Assembly (NCBI RefSeq): GCF_030247185.1
Contig: NC_080572.1
Span: forward strand, 102,081,698 to 102,145,697
Source: Malaya genurostris
Lineage: Eukaryota > Arthropoda > Insecta > Diptera > Culicidae
DNA: 64,000 bases
Direction: 5' to 3'
In this document: piece by piece, positions 1-12,004 of the stretch
Layout: every line of letters starts with the position of its first letter
Position numbering within the stretch: position 1 is the first letter of the stretch
Notes under the pieces: generated by a model
Told to the model about the DNA's origin: nothing
What the model saw: the letters and a program-made list of their open reading frames with translations, nothing else
Databases searched by the model: none
Position numbers and translations under genes: made by a program

Positions 1-1164
1 TACGCGTAGCATGCTAGAGGTAGGTTGTTGCTAGACAGCAAGACAAAAAGTGCCATAAAACGATTTGAAGCTTTAAATGGTATGTTCGGATCTTGTGTCC
101 TGAAAGCTCGGATGAAATTCCATGTTATGTCGTTTCGCCTGAGAAATTGACAACTACCTCAGGGTAAATTTGGAATACTTAAGATTAATTTCTAATTTAT
201 AAAAGATGAACTCCATTGACAACGAGAAAAAGTTTATCGCTTCAACCGAAATCGCAGAATGGTAATAATGGTAGAGAAACTTAACGCTATAAAATTAAGC
301 GCTTGCATACAAAACTTGAACACAAGCTTGGCGAAAGAAAGCTTAAATAACGAAATCCGTATCGCAAGTATGTACGACGATATAATTGCATACATTTGGG
401 ATATTGGTGTAATATCATCGGCTATAATGTCGTTTTCGTTCTTAAATTGCACTACACCGGTGTAGCGAAAGCTACACTGAAACCGTTCGTTTTTACCTAT
501 AGCACTACACCAGTGCTACACTTTTTCTGCAACGATACCACTGGTGTACCACTTATCAAAAGTTTGGTGTAGCTCTGTGCATTGGAACAATTTTTAAACA
601 TTTTTTATGAACAACCCAAAACTCACTTATTAACTACTAAAATTCTGATTTTTTTCGGTTTTCCGAAATATCTCAAAAAATCGGTAGAAGATCAAAAATT
701 TCAAAATTTCCGATGTATACGTTCCAACGTTTTTGCAAATCAAAGTGAATATATCGTAATCCGTGTTGATATCATCTGTTTCATCGAGACGTAGAATTTG
801 AATTATACTAATAAAATATATTTTGTAACAACACAAAAATTTTAAATAATTTCAATGGCTTTGTACAATAAGAAATAGATCGTAAAATTATATGAATTTC
901 ATATACTAACCCATGGTCAATGAAACCAACCACAATTCAAAAATATTTGATTTTTGTTTTACAAGCTAACTTAAACGACATCAATTATAATCGGTAGAAT
1001 ATTAAAATTTAAATTTCATAAACTTAGAATTATTTCGGAATGTATAGAATTCGAAAATTATTTGAATTTTGTATTAGTAATTCAACTTGTAAATCTATCA
1101 TATACTTGTTTTACAATTCAGAAAAAGTAGAATTACGAATTTAGCACAAAAAATCTCACGAAAT
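1..1164. other. AT-rich non-coding stretch
   Basis: I see no supportable gene. The short frames near 234-465 overlap on opposite strands and show no family motif. Around 450-570 a CACTACACC-type motif recurs several times in both orientations, which gives weak local stem potential. The rest is AT-rich sequence without clear structure. Confidence 0.5.
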
Positions 1165-1390
1165 TAGGTAAAACCTGTTTTTATCCACCTAATGATGTAA
1201 TGATTTTGTTTGATTTTCGAAAAACATGAAAGTTAGTGCATGAACTAGTGTAACCTACAGAATGAATCAGATCGGTTAGGCCATCTTTCTCAGTAAAGTG
1301 AGTTCCACTATTCCAGGTACTTATGAAACAGGAATCGCCTCGAATATTGACTTTGCAGCAGCCTTTGCGATTAGCACCAACCAATCAATC
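1165..1390. repeat. Fragment of the 157-bp-repeat element family
   Basis: The segment begins with an ACCTGTTTTTATCCACC-type end followed by a GTGTAATG motif, like the left end of the full copy at 2180. It also holds one degenerate internal unit (GATCGG, then GCCATCT, then a TCTCAGTAAAGT block). It lacks the CA-rich end and the GGCCCTCCGGGCC stem, so I read it as a truncated, older copy. Confidence 0.45.
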
Positions 1391-2179
1391 TACCTGCAGT
1401 CTACAGTTGTCTTCATCCCGAAAAACAACCTCTCCGTTTGAATGCTTTTTACTGAATGAAACCCTGCACTTATGTTACTTTTGTATATAAAATTCATACT
1501 ATATAGGGGAATACTTTTTAACCAACCTTTTTTTAACCTCGGCGGTTCATGTTGAACTGCAGGTGGCATAACAGTTCTACCTAAACCTTCTATGCACTGA
1601 CGAGTCTAAAACGAAACGTAAAGATAATGATGGAAGTTTGATAATTTTCCATTTTGAAAAATAACCACACGAATTTTTTTCAATTGTAAATATCTTAAAA
1701 TTGGCTGAAACGTTAAGATCTAGTGTGAACTAAAAACTTTTTTTTTAACTCACCGAAATCGGAAATTTTTTTTGTCAAATATCTTAGAACTACCTGAAAC
1801 GTCGAGATAATACCAGATCTCGACGTTCGATATCGGAAATCTTAAAATTCAAAGTCCCAGAGAGTCGAAATTTAAAAAACATCGAAATGATTCATGATCT
1901 CGACTTTCGGTGAGAAAGCGCAATTAAAAATTAATCAATACACAAGTATAGTGAAATTCAATCGTTTAGTGAATCTGGAGGACGTATTCAAACGATCGCT
2001 TTTAAAGTCAGATAATCTATGTAATAGCATCATCAAATAGAGTAACAACCAACGTGAGTGAACTTCATTTTCCCGAATATGCACCTGAATTAGTTTTACC
2101 ACTCTAGAAGAAACAAATACCTTATTTTCATGTGTAACTAATAAATGCCTTACATGATAGAGTATTTTTCAATGAAAAA

Positions 2180-3478
2180 CCTGTTTTAATCCACCTAGTG
2201 GTGTAATGATGCCTTTCTCATATCAATCATACTATCATATATAATACTGTGGTATCCGAAAGTCGATTCCGCATGAAATTCAGGGATTACGCAGGGGATC
2301 ACATAACCTTTCATTTGAATCTAAGTTTGTGAAAATCGGTCGCGCCATCTATGAGAAAAGTTAGAACACATATTTTCTTATTTGCACATTTTACCCCATA
2401 ACTCCCGAACCGGAAGTCGGATCCAAACAATATTCAGGAATTTTTTATGGGACCTCAAGATCTTTCATTTGAACCTAAGCTTGTGAAAATCGGTTCAGCC
2501 ATCTCTGGGAAAAGTTAGTGCACTTATTTTCACAATTTTTCGCACATTTTACCCCACAATTCCGGAACCGGAAGTCGGATCCAAATAATATTCAGGAATT
2601 TTGTATGGGACTACAAGACCTTTCATTTGAATCTCAGTTTGCGAAAATCGGCCGCGCCATCTATGACAAAAATTTGGACACATATTTTCTTTTTTGTGCA
2701 CATTTTACACCATAACTCCCGAACCGGAAGTCGGATCCAAATAATATTCAGAAATTTTTTATGGGACCCTACGACCTTTCATTTGAATCTAGGTTTGTGA
2801 AAATGGGCTCATCCATCTCTGAGAAAAGTTAGTGCACTTATTTTCACATTTTTTTGCACATTTTACACCATAAACCCGGAACCAGAAGTCGGATCCAAAC
2901 AATATTCAGGAATTTTGTATGGGACCACAAGACCTTTCATTTGAATCTAAGTTTGGGAAAATCGGTCGAGCCATCTATGAGAAAAGTTAGAACACATATT
3001 TTCTTTTTTTTGCACAGTTTACCCTATAACTCCCGAACCGGAAATCGGATCCAAATAATATTCAGGAATTTTGTATGGGACCTTTAGATCTTTCATTTGA
3101 ATCTAAGTTTGTGAAAATCGGTTAAGCCATCTCTGAGAAAAGGTAGTGCACTTATTTTCCCAATTTTTTGCACATTTTACCCCATAATTCCGGAACCGGA
3201 AGTCGGATCCAAATAATATTCAGGAATTTTGTATATAACTACAAGACCTTTCATTTGAATCTAAGTTTGCGAAAATCGGTTCAGCCATCTCCGAGAAAAG
3301 TTAGTGCAATAAAACGTTACATACACACATACGCACATACACACACATATACACACACACATTTTGCGTACTCGACGAAATGAGTCGAATGGTATATGAC
3401 ACTCGGCCCTCCGGGCCTCGGTTCAAAAGTCGGTTTTCACAGTGATTGCATAACCTTTCTATATGAGAAAGGCAAAAA
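2180..3478 (+). repeat. Element with tandem 157-bp units (family T, copy 1)
   Basis: About six to seven units, 156-158 bp apart, repeat a CCGAACCGGAAGTCGGATCC core (starts near 2411, 2569, 2725, 2883, 3039 and 3197). They are followed by a CA-rich stretch (3320-3365), a GGCCCTCCGGGCC stem (near 3405) and a terminal ATATGAGAAAGGC. The left end reads CCTGTTTTAATCCACC and then GCCTTTCTCATAT, so the 13-bp GCCTTTCTCATAT is inverted at the two ends. Copies at 50727 and 63134 share this order in the opposite orientation. No protein is encoded; short frames inside are translations of the repeat. This is a non-autonomous dispersed element of unknown class. Confidence 0.75.
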
Positions 3479-6061
3479 CCCGATGTTTGAACAAAATTTA
3501 AAAAAAATTTAAAAAATATCTCCTCCGCCTTTTTTTATAAACATGCTCGAAAGTATTTTCTGTCAAATGCAAGAAACGGATTTTTATTTGCCAAAATGTT
3601 AGATATAGCAGTTTAAAAATAACCTATTTTTGAACTAGTTTTGCTCATATCTTCGGTTCAGAAAACGATACCTGAATGCGCCAGCCAATCAAAAATTGGT
3701 TTTAACAAACTCTAAAAGATGTCCAAAGAAATGAAAAATAAAAATGCTAGAGCAAAAAATCTGATTTTTTTTAGGAACACCCTAAGTTGCTCTTTAAAAA
3801 TAATAAATCTTTTTTTTGAAACCGTTGCAGATACTACAATCGTGTCTTCAGCAAAGCTGTTTATCTACAATTTTGCCAAAGGATGCAGTCCTCTATCTTA
3901 ATACATTCGAAAAATAAGTTTTGAATCACCTTAATAATAAGTGCCACCTTAATACCATGTACATCGACATATGGCTTATCTTCACTGATCATTTGTTTTG
4001 AAGACATCATAGCTCTAAAGTATAAGGTTAAGCCACAAATGTTTTTGTCCCCCTAAATTGTGGATCCGGACCACTGTGCAATGAAATATAACTCGGAATT
4101 TTTAAAATTTCCTATCTTCTACCTAATTTTTTAAGATTCGACGACAAACCTAAAAACAGAATTTAAGTAGTTATCAATTGCGTTTGGGTTGTGCATAAAA
4201 ATTGTTTAGATCTTTTGTCCAATACAAAAATATAATTATTTTTTGAGTTTAGGTATATTTACCGAATTTTTTAAGATTGTCAGTGAAATCTGAAACTTTC
4301 AGTTATTTTGTAAATTTTGTTCATAATAAATTTCCAAATAAAATAATAAAAAAATATATGTCATAAAATTTAAAAGTTTTGATTCGATTTTTTATGGCTA
4401 AATTTTCCCAATAATAGAAATTCTCTGTATTTGTACCAAATTTCTTGAGATTCTTTGAACGGATATATAATTTTGTTCATCAATACATTGTTTCTAGTAA
4501 TGATTCCAATATTTTGGAGCAGAAAAATGTACATGTCATCGCTTTGATTTTTGAGTTATATACAACCATGTGAAAAAAATGAAAAATTCATCGATTTTTT
4601 AAGGGTTTTTTTTATTTATAGTGCAGGAATGGTAGTTGGGCGAAAGTTGAGCTGGTATCACTAGCAATCGAATAATGTGTAAAAATATATAGGCTATCGC
4701 TTTAAATTTTGAGATATATATGAACATAGCAAAAAGTCTCACCTTTTCTGACGTCATCTATCTATAGTTTTCATGATAACCTTGGGTAGACAACCCTATT
4801 TTTCAAGTTTTTCAGTGCATTCTATTTCTGGAAGTAGTACCTTTCCAATCTTGAGCAAATTTCGAAAATCGGTTGACTAACAACAAAGTTAAGACTCGGC
4901 AAAGTTGAGGTTCTCAATATCCGATTCGCGATGCAGGTGCCGCATGAATGCAGATAGGGCTTATTTTGAGCTTGAATAAAACTTGGAACGGGAAAAGTCA
5001 GATTTTCATTAGCTTTTTCCTAAACGAACGTCAATAATGATATATTTGAAATAATCTACAAACTTCACAAAATTCGAGGGTGTAGGTATTAGGAGTGTTA
5101 AGAGAGTTACAAATTTACGAACAGATAAATTCTTTACTACTATTTACTTAACCACGATCTTATTCCAATTCATTGACTGTAATCTATTGAATCAAGTTTT
5201 TAGTAGTTGACAAGACACTTTTAGAACTTTTGGTAAAATTTGAGTATAAGTCTGAAAAGCTTACAGGATAGCTTGCGTATCGTATTGTTTTCTAACTAAG
5301 TGCGACCAAACAGTCATTGGGCAGAAGGGTCCCACTAGATTTTTTCATAATTAAGGGAAGTGGGGGTAAGACCGACAAACTACACGGAACACCTCGCGAT
5401 CGTGAAACAACCAAAATATTGTTGTTGTTTTCCTGAATTTGATTGGTTAAAATTTGGTACAACTAATCGATCGTTGTTTTTTCTAAACTGTCATTTTTGT
5501 TTTTCGATCAACAGAAGTGATGGTTGAAATAACAAAATTTTTGGTTGAAAAAAAGTTGCTGTCAGTTCATCAAGACACACACCTTTCAATTTCAATAAAG
5601 ATTTTATTTACAACAACCGACCTTGTTTTTTATTTAACAGTTATGTGAGTTGAAAAACATATCTGTTTTAGTTGTTTTAGATATTACGATTAGTTATTTA
5701 AACTTAAGCAAAATTATTGATTTTGAATGACAATAAAATATTCCTTATTGATATATGTTCTTATTTTTTGAATGAAAATTCGGTATGTTAAGATATATAA
5801 AAAATATGTAATATTTAATATAAATAATATACTGTCTTTTAGTAGTGCTGGTGTCACCGAACCTTTTTAATTGTGACCACTATATCACTTACGAACAAAA
5901 AATCGAACCGAATGCACTGATTTTTATTTTTTGAGCCATTGCAACTTACAGTTTCAACAGATTATATCAATGAATATTAAACATTTTCAATTTAATCACT
6001 TTGTTCATACAATTTTTGTACATGACTTGAATGCTCATTCATTAACATGTATTTCACGATG
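3479..6061. other. AT-rich non-coding stretch
   Basis: No gene, RNA or clear repeat unit was found. The frame at 3719-3901 is low-complexity and matches nothing I know. From about 5370 the sequence turns rich in TTGTTGTTTT and GGTTGAA runs that resemble the interior of the element at 6062-7256. An ACACGGAACACC motif at about 5377 resembles that element's end, so an older relative may start here. Confidence 0.4.
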
Positions 6062-7256
6062 CACGGAACGACCGAAATCAGCATTTTCGCGAAAAATTTA
6101 GTAGATTTGCTGATTTTAGTTAGTTATTTTTTGAGACAACTAAAAAAATCTTACTTTTGCTGATTTAGATTTTTTATTCTCATTCCCTTAATAATAATAA
6201 AATATTTGTTGAAATGACTATTTTTTTTAGTTGAATTCACAAATTAAACGTGCTGTCATTTCTTAGCTAAGGCACATTTCATTTCCAATCAACTAATTTT
6301 TTAGTTGAATTAAAGAAATATAATGTTGTTTTCAACCAATATGAATGGTTGAATTGGCTTCTGCAATCTGCAGCTATATGGCGCCCTGTCACCGAAACGG
6401 TAACACCGTAATGACTACTAGCCACTAGATGGCACACTACTGCCGAAAAATTTTCAGACGCGTTTGTCTTTTCTATATTGGCAGGTATAAATACGATGTT
6501 GTATTGGAGAAATAGACATAAACGAAACGTAAACATCGTTTTGAATTTTTTTTTTCTTAATCACTGTTTTCTTCACTGTTTCACAAAAACCGAATACAAA
6601 TAGTACACCGGACGGCGCAGCTCGGAAGGTTTGAAGATACAAAAAAACTTCATCACAATTAGAGTGAAACATTCGAAATTCACTTCACTGTTCCGCGTAA
6701 AAACATTATTACGCACAATCGCTTCAAGTGCGCACAAATTCTGAATAAATACGATTTCCACTAACAGTTTACGACATTTTTACATATCGGTTTAGAAATT
6801 TAAATAAAGATATATCGAACACATGCGAAAAACATCAAAACAAGTTTCAAGCAGTTTCAATAAGATTGTCCTTTTTAGCTTTTTAATGGATTGTTTTGCT
6901 TTGACACTTCTCATGAGTTTTTGGCTAATAAACTTGTTAATAATACCCATTTCAGTTTTGGTTTCTTTGTGCTGTCCTTCAGTAATGATGGTGATAGATA
7001 AATAGAAACAAATTTTCTGATTTTAATACCAAAATTAGTTGTCAATGAGAATTTCGTGTTGGATTGAAATATTGCTGGTTTGTGTCCAGGATATTCACCA
7101 ACTAAACACATTCTCTAAAAATAAGAGTTTTTTCAGCAAAGTAAATTCTCAATTTTAACTAATTTTATAGTTATTTTGGAAATTTTGTTGTTAAAATCAA
7201 CTAATTCAAAAACAGTAATACGAATTAGGCGCAGAGCTAATTTCGGTCGTTCCGTG
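6062..7256. mobile_element. Non-autonomous element with 21-bp inverted ends
   Basis: The left end starts CACGGAACGACCGAAAT (6062-6082). The right end is its reverse complement (7236-7256), with one mismatch in 21 bp. The interior, about 1.2 kb, is AT-rich and has no transposase. A TG dinucleotide lies outside both ends, but the target duplication is not convincing. Superfamily is unknown. Confidence 0.6.
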
Positions 7257-7866
7257 TGGAGAATCAAGTTGATTTTAAGACCAAAATTCAAACGCATACA
7301 ATTCACTGGGTTCTAGTTTTGGTTAAACACGTTTTGTTAATTGCAATATCTCTAACGGCACTACTTTATATCAATCGTTTCTTCTTGTAACACAAGAGCA
7401 GTAAAGATGTAGATAATTTATCATCACAATAATATTCTGACAACTAGTGTTATGATAAATATTATTTTACTATCATTCAAAAGTTACTCATCACAAGATT
7501 TATAAACGTATAAGCGAGTTTCGTTTGCATGAAAATGTTTAAGAAACGCGTTTGAATTTCAAATAAAGTAATGGTTGATTTTTTATTGCGATTTTCGTTA
7601 TGCTTTGTGCTGTTTTTGACATTAGACAGCATTAAAAACATAACTTTATAACTACTTGAATATGTGCAAATTAAATAGCAAATTGGTTGAATCAACTAAT
7701 TATTAGTTAAAACAGCAACTGCAAAAATCAAAAATTGCGAGATCGTAATTTTTTTATTGGAGGGGTTTTCGTGTAAGTGTTCCACTAAATAACCTTTTTT
7801 AATTTCAATTAACAATACAGATTATTCGTATATGTCGGATTTTCAACGTTTCGAAACTCACTCTAA
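7257..7866. other. Non-coding gap
   Basis: AT-rich DNA between two inverted-repeat elements. No coding motif is visible. Short frames, for example minus strand 7477-7695, are not supported by any family resemblance. Confidence 0.4.
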
Positions 7867-7868
7867 TA

Positions 7869-8140
7869 CCGTTTTCGTTTATTGATCAGAACAGTCCGAA
7901 AGCTGACCCAGAGTCTCCCAAACAACTTTTGAGATGTTTGTTTTAGCAAACTGGAGTCCCTCTAGATCGGACTCCAATCGTGTAGTTTTGTTCTGAAACT
8001 TTTTTCGGGTCGCACCACTACTTCCGTACGAGTTTGTTTATTTTTCCTTTTTTTTAAGAGCTATTGTTTAGGGCGCGTTCCACGTGTTCGTTTTACTCGG
8101 AGTCAGAGTCACCCGCGTGTAGGTTCAAAAACGAAAACGG
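7869..8140. mobile_element. MITE with CCGTTTTCGTTT ends and TA flanks
   Basis: The inverted ends start CCGTTTTCGTTT at 7869 and finish AAACGAAAACGG at 8140. A TA dinucleotide lies directly outside each end (7867-7868 and 8141-8142), as in the Tc1/mariner type of insertion. The 272-bp interior has no coding capacity. Confidence 0.7.
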
Positions 8141-8429
8141 TATAAGTAAAGTAAATCTCAAGTAAAATCTAGAAAAAAAAAGAGCGTCCATCGCCACTGA
8201 AGAACGGATGTTATTTTTCTGCGCAAAACCATCTGTAATATTTGCCTACTCTATTCTGATAAATTAGGTTTACAAGAATAGAGAATTCGAACATTGCATT
8301 ACTGGCGTAGGCCCGCCACTATCTTTGTTGGGTAAGACGGCTTTGGTGTTTGATTTATTCGACACTCGTGACAGCTGCCTTTCAACAGATGCCACGGAAC
8401 TACAAAAGAAAAACTTTCCATGTAAGTCA

Positions 8430-9737
8430 GAGCAAACAACAGTTAAACCTCGCCAATGATGCAGTACTCTGTGAGTTGTGCTTCCAAGGCGTATGAATGA
8501 TTTACTTTTAATTGTTAATCAAAAACACTCGAAATGTACCAGTTTCATGTAACAGAAACGATTAATGTCATTAACTAAATTGTCAATTGTATCAAACGCT
8601 CTTCTGAGATCTAAGAAAATCGCTACAGTGAATTTACCACCTTCAACATTACACTTCCAGTTCCGCAAAAGAAAATTTATCGCTGGTTCTGTTGTGTGAT
8701 ATTTTCTAAGAACTGATTATTGCGGAATCAAAAAGTTATTCGAATCTACAAATCTTAATAATTGTTCTTTGGCTATAACTTCCAATATCTTCCCTTGCAT
8801 TTCCAATATGTTGACAGGTCTGTAAAGCGTGGCATCTCTCGTTTGATTGTCTTTGGAATTGAAACAACAGTCGACACTTTCCACGGCACAATTTCTGTTG
8901 TGAAACTTTTATCAACTAGTTTTGTTAACACCTTATTAATTACTGGAAAAGCATTTTTGAAAACAACTTTTGTGACATCTTCAATACCTGTAATTGTGTT
9001 GAAGTCTTGAATGAAGTTCGACAATTCGTGTTCCGGAACAACTTCGAAACTTTCGAACAGTTGTGTAGAATTTGTCTGTACATTCGATACTACATCATTA
9101 GGATTCATTGGAATAGTATTGTGTATTTCAGCAATGCTGTATTCGAAATAGTCTTTAAGGTCAAACCGCATTCGGCCGACATTTCCATCGCCGATCTTTT
9201 TTTCGCTCTTCGGGTATGACTGAACTGCCGGCGTGGACATGTATAGGTACGCCGGACCCGACATAAAATCCATATCTTTGGCAACGATATTCCTCACCGA
9301 GCTTTTCGCACCGTATCAATCGTGTCGGGTCCGGCGTACCTATACATGCGCACGCTGGTAGCTCAGCCATAGCCGAAGTCAACACCGGAAAGCTCGGGTC
9401 GGTTGGCACGGCCGAATGCGGAGTGCCCTTTAAATTTGTTTGCTACTTCGAATTGATCCAGGATTTCTGTGTCGTCCAATAATATTCCAACGACTTTAAT
9501 AATATTTGGCTTCATGAGATGTTTGGTAGTCTTCCACATTTTGTATCTCTCTAATTCATGTTTGTATCTTTCTAATTCGTTTTGGACCGACACATTTTTA
9601 GCCTCACGTTTAGCCCGGGAATATTCATTTCGACTGTTTGCATAACTGTTCCAAGCCAGTGTTCTCTTTCTTTTGTAGAGTTTCCTAAGACGATCTATCT
9701 GTCTTTTCAAGTGTTTTACATCACTGGAATCAACCAT
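8430..9737 (-). pseudogene. Decayed non-LTR retrotransposon reverse transcriptase
   Basis: Read on the minus strand, the start (9737-9425) is a basic, coiled segment rich in K, R and E with NSYANSRNEYSRAKREAK, typical of the linker between endonuclease and reverse transcriptase in LINE ORF2. Further on, FQDFNTITGIEDV-like text, then VINKVLTKL and PWKVSTVVSIPK correspond to the N-terminal fingers of the polymerase. At about 8720-8580 a block reads RKYHTTEPAINF and then TVAIFLDLRRAFDTID, matching motif A with its catalytic Asp. An in-frame stop sits just before RKYHTTE, frames shift several times and the FADD box is missing. A foldback element (9167-9421) interrupts it. The clade cannot be fixed by eye. 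Confidence 0.75.
9167..9421. mobile_element. 255-bp foldback element inside the retroelement relic
   Basis: The 13-bp outer ends CCGCATTCGGCCG (9167-9179) and its reverse complement (9409-9421) enclose a stronger inner stem. 9208-9262 pairs with 9323-9377 with only a few mismatches, including a CCGGCGTACCTATACATG block. The loop is about 60 bp. The GC-rich foldback splits the reverse transcriptase reading frame and must postdate that insertion. No convincing target duplication was seen. Confidence 0.7.
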
Positions 9738-9847
9738 TTATTCGTTGCGTAGGTAACACTTTCTCATCTGAATTGTAATTGTGGTTGATAAAATAATAAA
9801 ACAATTTCCCTGCCCTTCATGAAATTATAATTCCTTTAACTTTGATA
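9738..9847. other. Short spacer
   Basis: AT-rich DNA between the retroelement relic and the next repeat. No feature was seen. Confidence 0.3.
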
Positions 9848-10610
9848 TAAAAACGTGCTTAATCCACCTAGCAGTGAGATGATACCTTTTTTTATCAATC
9901 CGCATGTGTTTTTGCATGAATATTCTTCGGTGTTTTAGTTCTCATGACATTATTTTAATGACCGTCGTTTTGAAGCACAGTTTGAGATTTCAGTCATTCC
10001 GACATTACCGTGTAATGTCGAAACGGCAAATCGGATCGATTTTGAATTTAAACGTGTGACAATCGATTGAACATTCCATGAGATGTCGAAATAAGTTTCA
10101 CTTTAGAGTTATTTGGTTATCGACTATCCAAATCTGCAAAGCCGATAAACCTGATTAATTTATGTGAAATAGACATTTTTATAATAATAACCCTGTATCC
10201 CCTAAACCGGAAGTTGGATCTGACAAAAAAAACAAGATGTTTTATAGGGTCTTACGACCTTACCTTTGAATCTTAGGTGTTTCTTGGATTTCATTTGAAT
10301 CATAGATCGGTTCAGCCATCTACGATAAAAATGGGTTGCATCATTTTAATTTCGTTTCACATATCATCCTGTGGTTCCGCAATCAGAAGTCAGATCCAAA
10401 CGTAATTCAGGAACCTTGTTTGGAAGTATACGACTTTTCATATGAATCTGAGTTTGTAGAAAACGGTTCAAACAGTTGAGTGAAATTATTACTCACACAC
10501 GTATTTGCTGATCTCGACGAACTGAATCGAATGGTATATGGGTGTTATGCTCTTCCAGCATGAATGAGAAATGGCATCATTACACCACTAGGCGGATTGA
10601 AGCAGGTTTG
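9848..10610. repeat. Mosaic of LINE-like tail and degenerate 157-bp units
   Basis: The left part (9848-9925: GCTTAATCCACCTAGCAG, then ATCAATCCGCATGTG) is almost identical to the reverse complement of 54495-54580. The right part holds two or three eroded units with AACCGGAAGT and GTTCAGCCATCT motifs. It ends near 10610 in a reversed GGCATCATTACACCACTAGG motif, the same end as family T. I read it as an old, partly deleted copy joining both families. Confidence 0.5.
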
Positions 10611-10614
10611 TATT

Positions 10615-10800
10615 GTATTGATGGTGTCGTTGTTTGTCGTGAAAGCTGCATCTTGTTGTCGAAAGTGCTTGGATAGCTTGGGGCCAGCATGGAAATGTTT
10701 TCGATGCAATTGGATACGGGTGCCCGTTTGTCCGTTTACCTTCATATGTGATCAGTGATTTGAAGTTGGTACCTTCACTACCTACCCGCCTCCGGTAGGT
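10615..10800 (+). pseudogene. Possible retropepsin fragment of an LTR retroelement
   Basis: One forward frame reads MEMFSMQLDTGARLSV from about 10690. Hydrophobic residues followed by DTGA and a LSV strand are the active-site signature of retroviral-type aspartic proteases. The frame then breaks, and ISDLKLVPSLP follows in another frame. Only one motif supports this, with no neighbouring integrase or reverse transcriptase of LTR type, so chance is a real alternative. Confidence 0.3.
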
Positions 10801-10865
10801 TGTAGATTGTAGGATTTGTCACACCGTCAGATATAATTTTAAAAGAATTACCCATAATAATACTA

Positions 10866-11765
10866 TTGCATTTCGTACAAATATTGACTGAAGTGAAATT
10901 CTTGACAATGAAAATTGTAATCTTGCAGGAGATACGGAGGGAATTAAAGTTTAAACCAAAATCGTTTTGGAAGCACGTTAACGAACAAATGAAAGTGTCA
11001 TTCATGTTTTTCAATGAGTGGACAAGTTATAGAATGCAAGAAATTAGTAAAATGAGATATTTTCTAGAGAACTCTCAACACAGTACCAAATCACCCAGGC
11101 GGCGCCTAATGTTCCCGTTTTGGGATAGTCAATGAATTCAATCAACAGAAGCGTTAGTACCGTAAAAACGTAGACGTAGGAAACAAGAAAAGCATCGACA
11201 ACTATCGTGTTATCATCTTTCTTAGTGCCATGCCTAAGTTGTTTAAGTTGGACGTTCTGGAGTCCTTTTTCAATTATTGCAAGTAGTACATCGTAGTAAT
11301 TCACACGGGTTTTCATGCCGAAACATCCAACTGCTTCTAACCTACAAACTTTTACGTCGCTGTAACGAATGCCATGTCTAAAGGTCATAAACCGGACGTT
11401 GCATCGTGGATCTACTGTAGTCTTCGATGAAATTAATCACACTAACAAAATTGTCAAATTGGACAGACTGGGCTTAGGTTCCAAACTTTTTCCGTGGATT
11501 CTATCGTATCATTGCAATCGACGGCTGGCAGCCAAGATCAATTAAAATGTTTCTAAGGAGATTTTTGCTTTTTTCTGGTATTCCACAAGGCAGTCATCTC
11601 GGACCACTGAAATTTCAACTGTATTTCAACGACGTGAACTTTTCACTGAAAGGTAGACGATTATCTTTCGCTGTTGACCTAAAGTTATTCCAAATTATCA
11701 AGTTTCTTGAAGATGCCTTTTTTAAAATATTCAACTTGAAATTTTCTCGAAGTAGTTTAAAATAA
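10866..11765 (+). pseudogene. Decayed jockey/CR1-like LINE reverse transcriptase
   Basis: Forward frames in series give KPKSFWKHVNEQMKVS (linker), then KKSIDNYRVI followed by LSAMPKLF (polymerase fingers). Next come VFMPKHPTASNLQTF, then VVFDEINH with KLDRLGLGSKLFPWILSY (motif A region) and SGIPQGSHLGPLKF (motif B). The last block, LSFAVDLKLFQII, sits where YADDLK is expected, so the catalytic Asp pair is reduced to one Asp. Frameshifts and stops separate the blocks, and neither an endonuclease nor a 3' tail is seen. It lies on the opposite strand to the relic at 8430-9737. Confidence 0.75.
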
Positions 11766-12004
11766 TATAATGACATTAAATATTCGTAAACGTTCAATTA
11801 TCACGTTCGCACGAAAGAAAAACATGTATCATATCAAGGATCCTGATGTTCTTCTTGAAAAATAACTAAATTAAAAGCAGCGTATTTGTTTAGGATTTGT
11901 AACGAGAACTGCTATGCACTTCACAGATATATACTGTTTGAAAGCTCTCTACGGCAGTATGGAAGTACCCTCACTTTCATAATGGAGCTCTAAGACTTGA
12001 ATCA
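11766..12004. other. Spacer
   Basis: AT-rich DNA between two retroelement relics, facing the 3' end of the RTE copy. No feature was seen. Confidence 0.3.

Noticed and set aside
9848..10610. A single complete element
   Set aside because: Its left end belongs to family L and its right end to family T, with eroded units between, so it is better read as a mosaic.
10564..10758. Small Cys-rich secreted peptide
   Set aside because: The frame begins in a repeat end, and a different frame of the same stretch gives a more credible DTGA protease motif; no signal peptide cleavage context is convincing.
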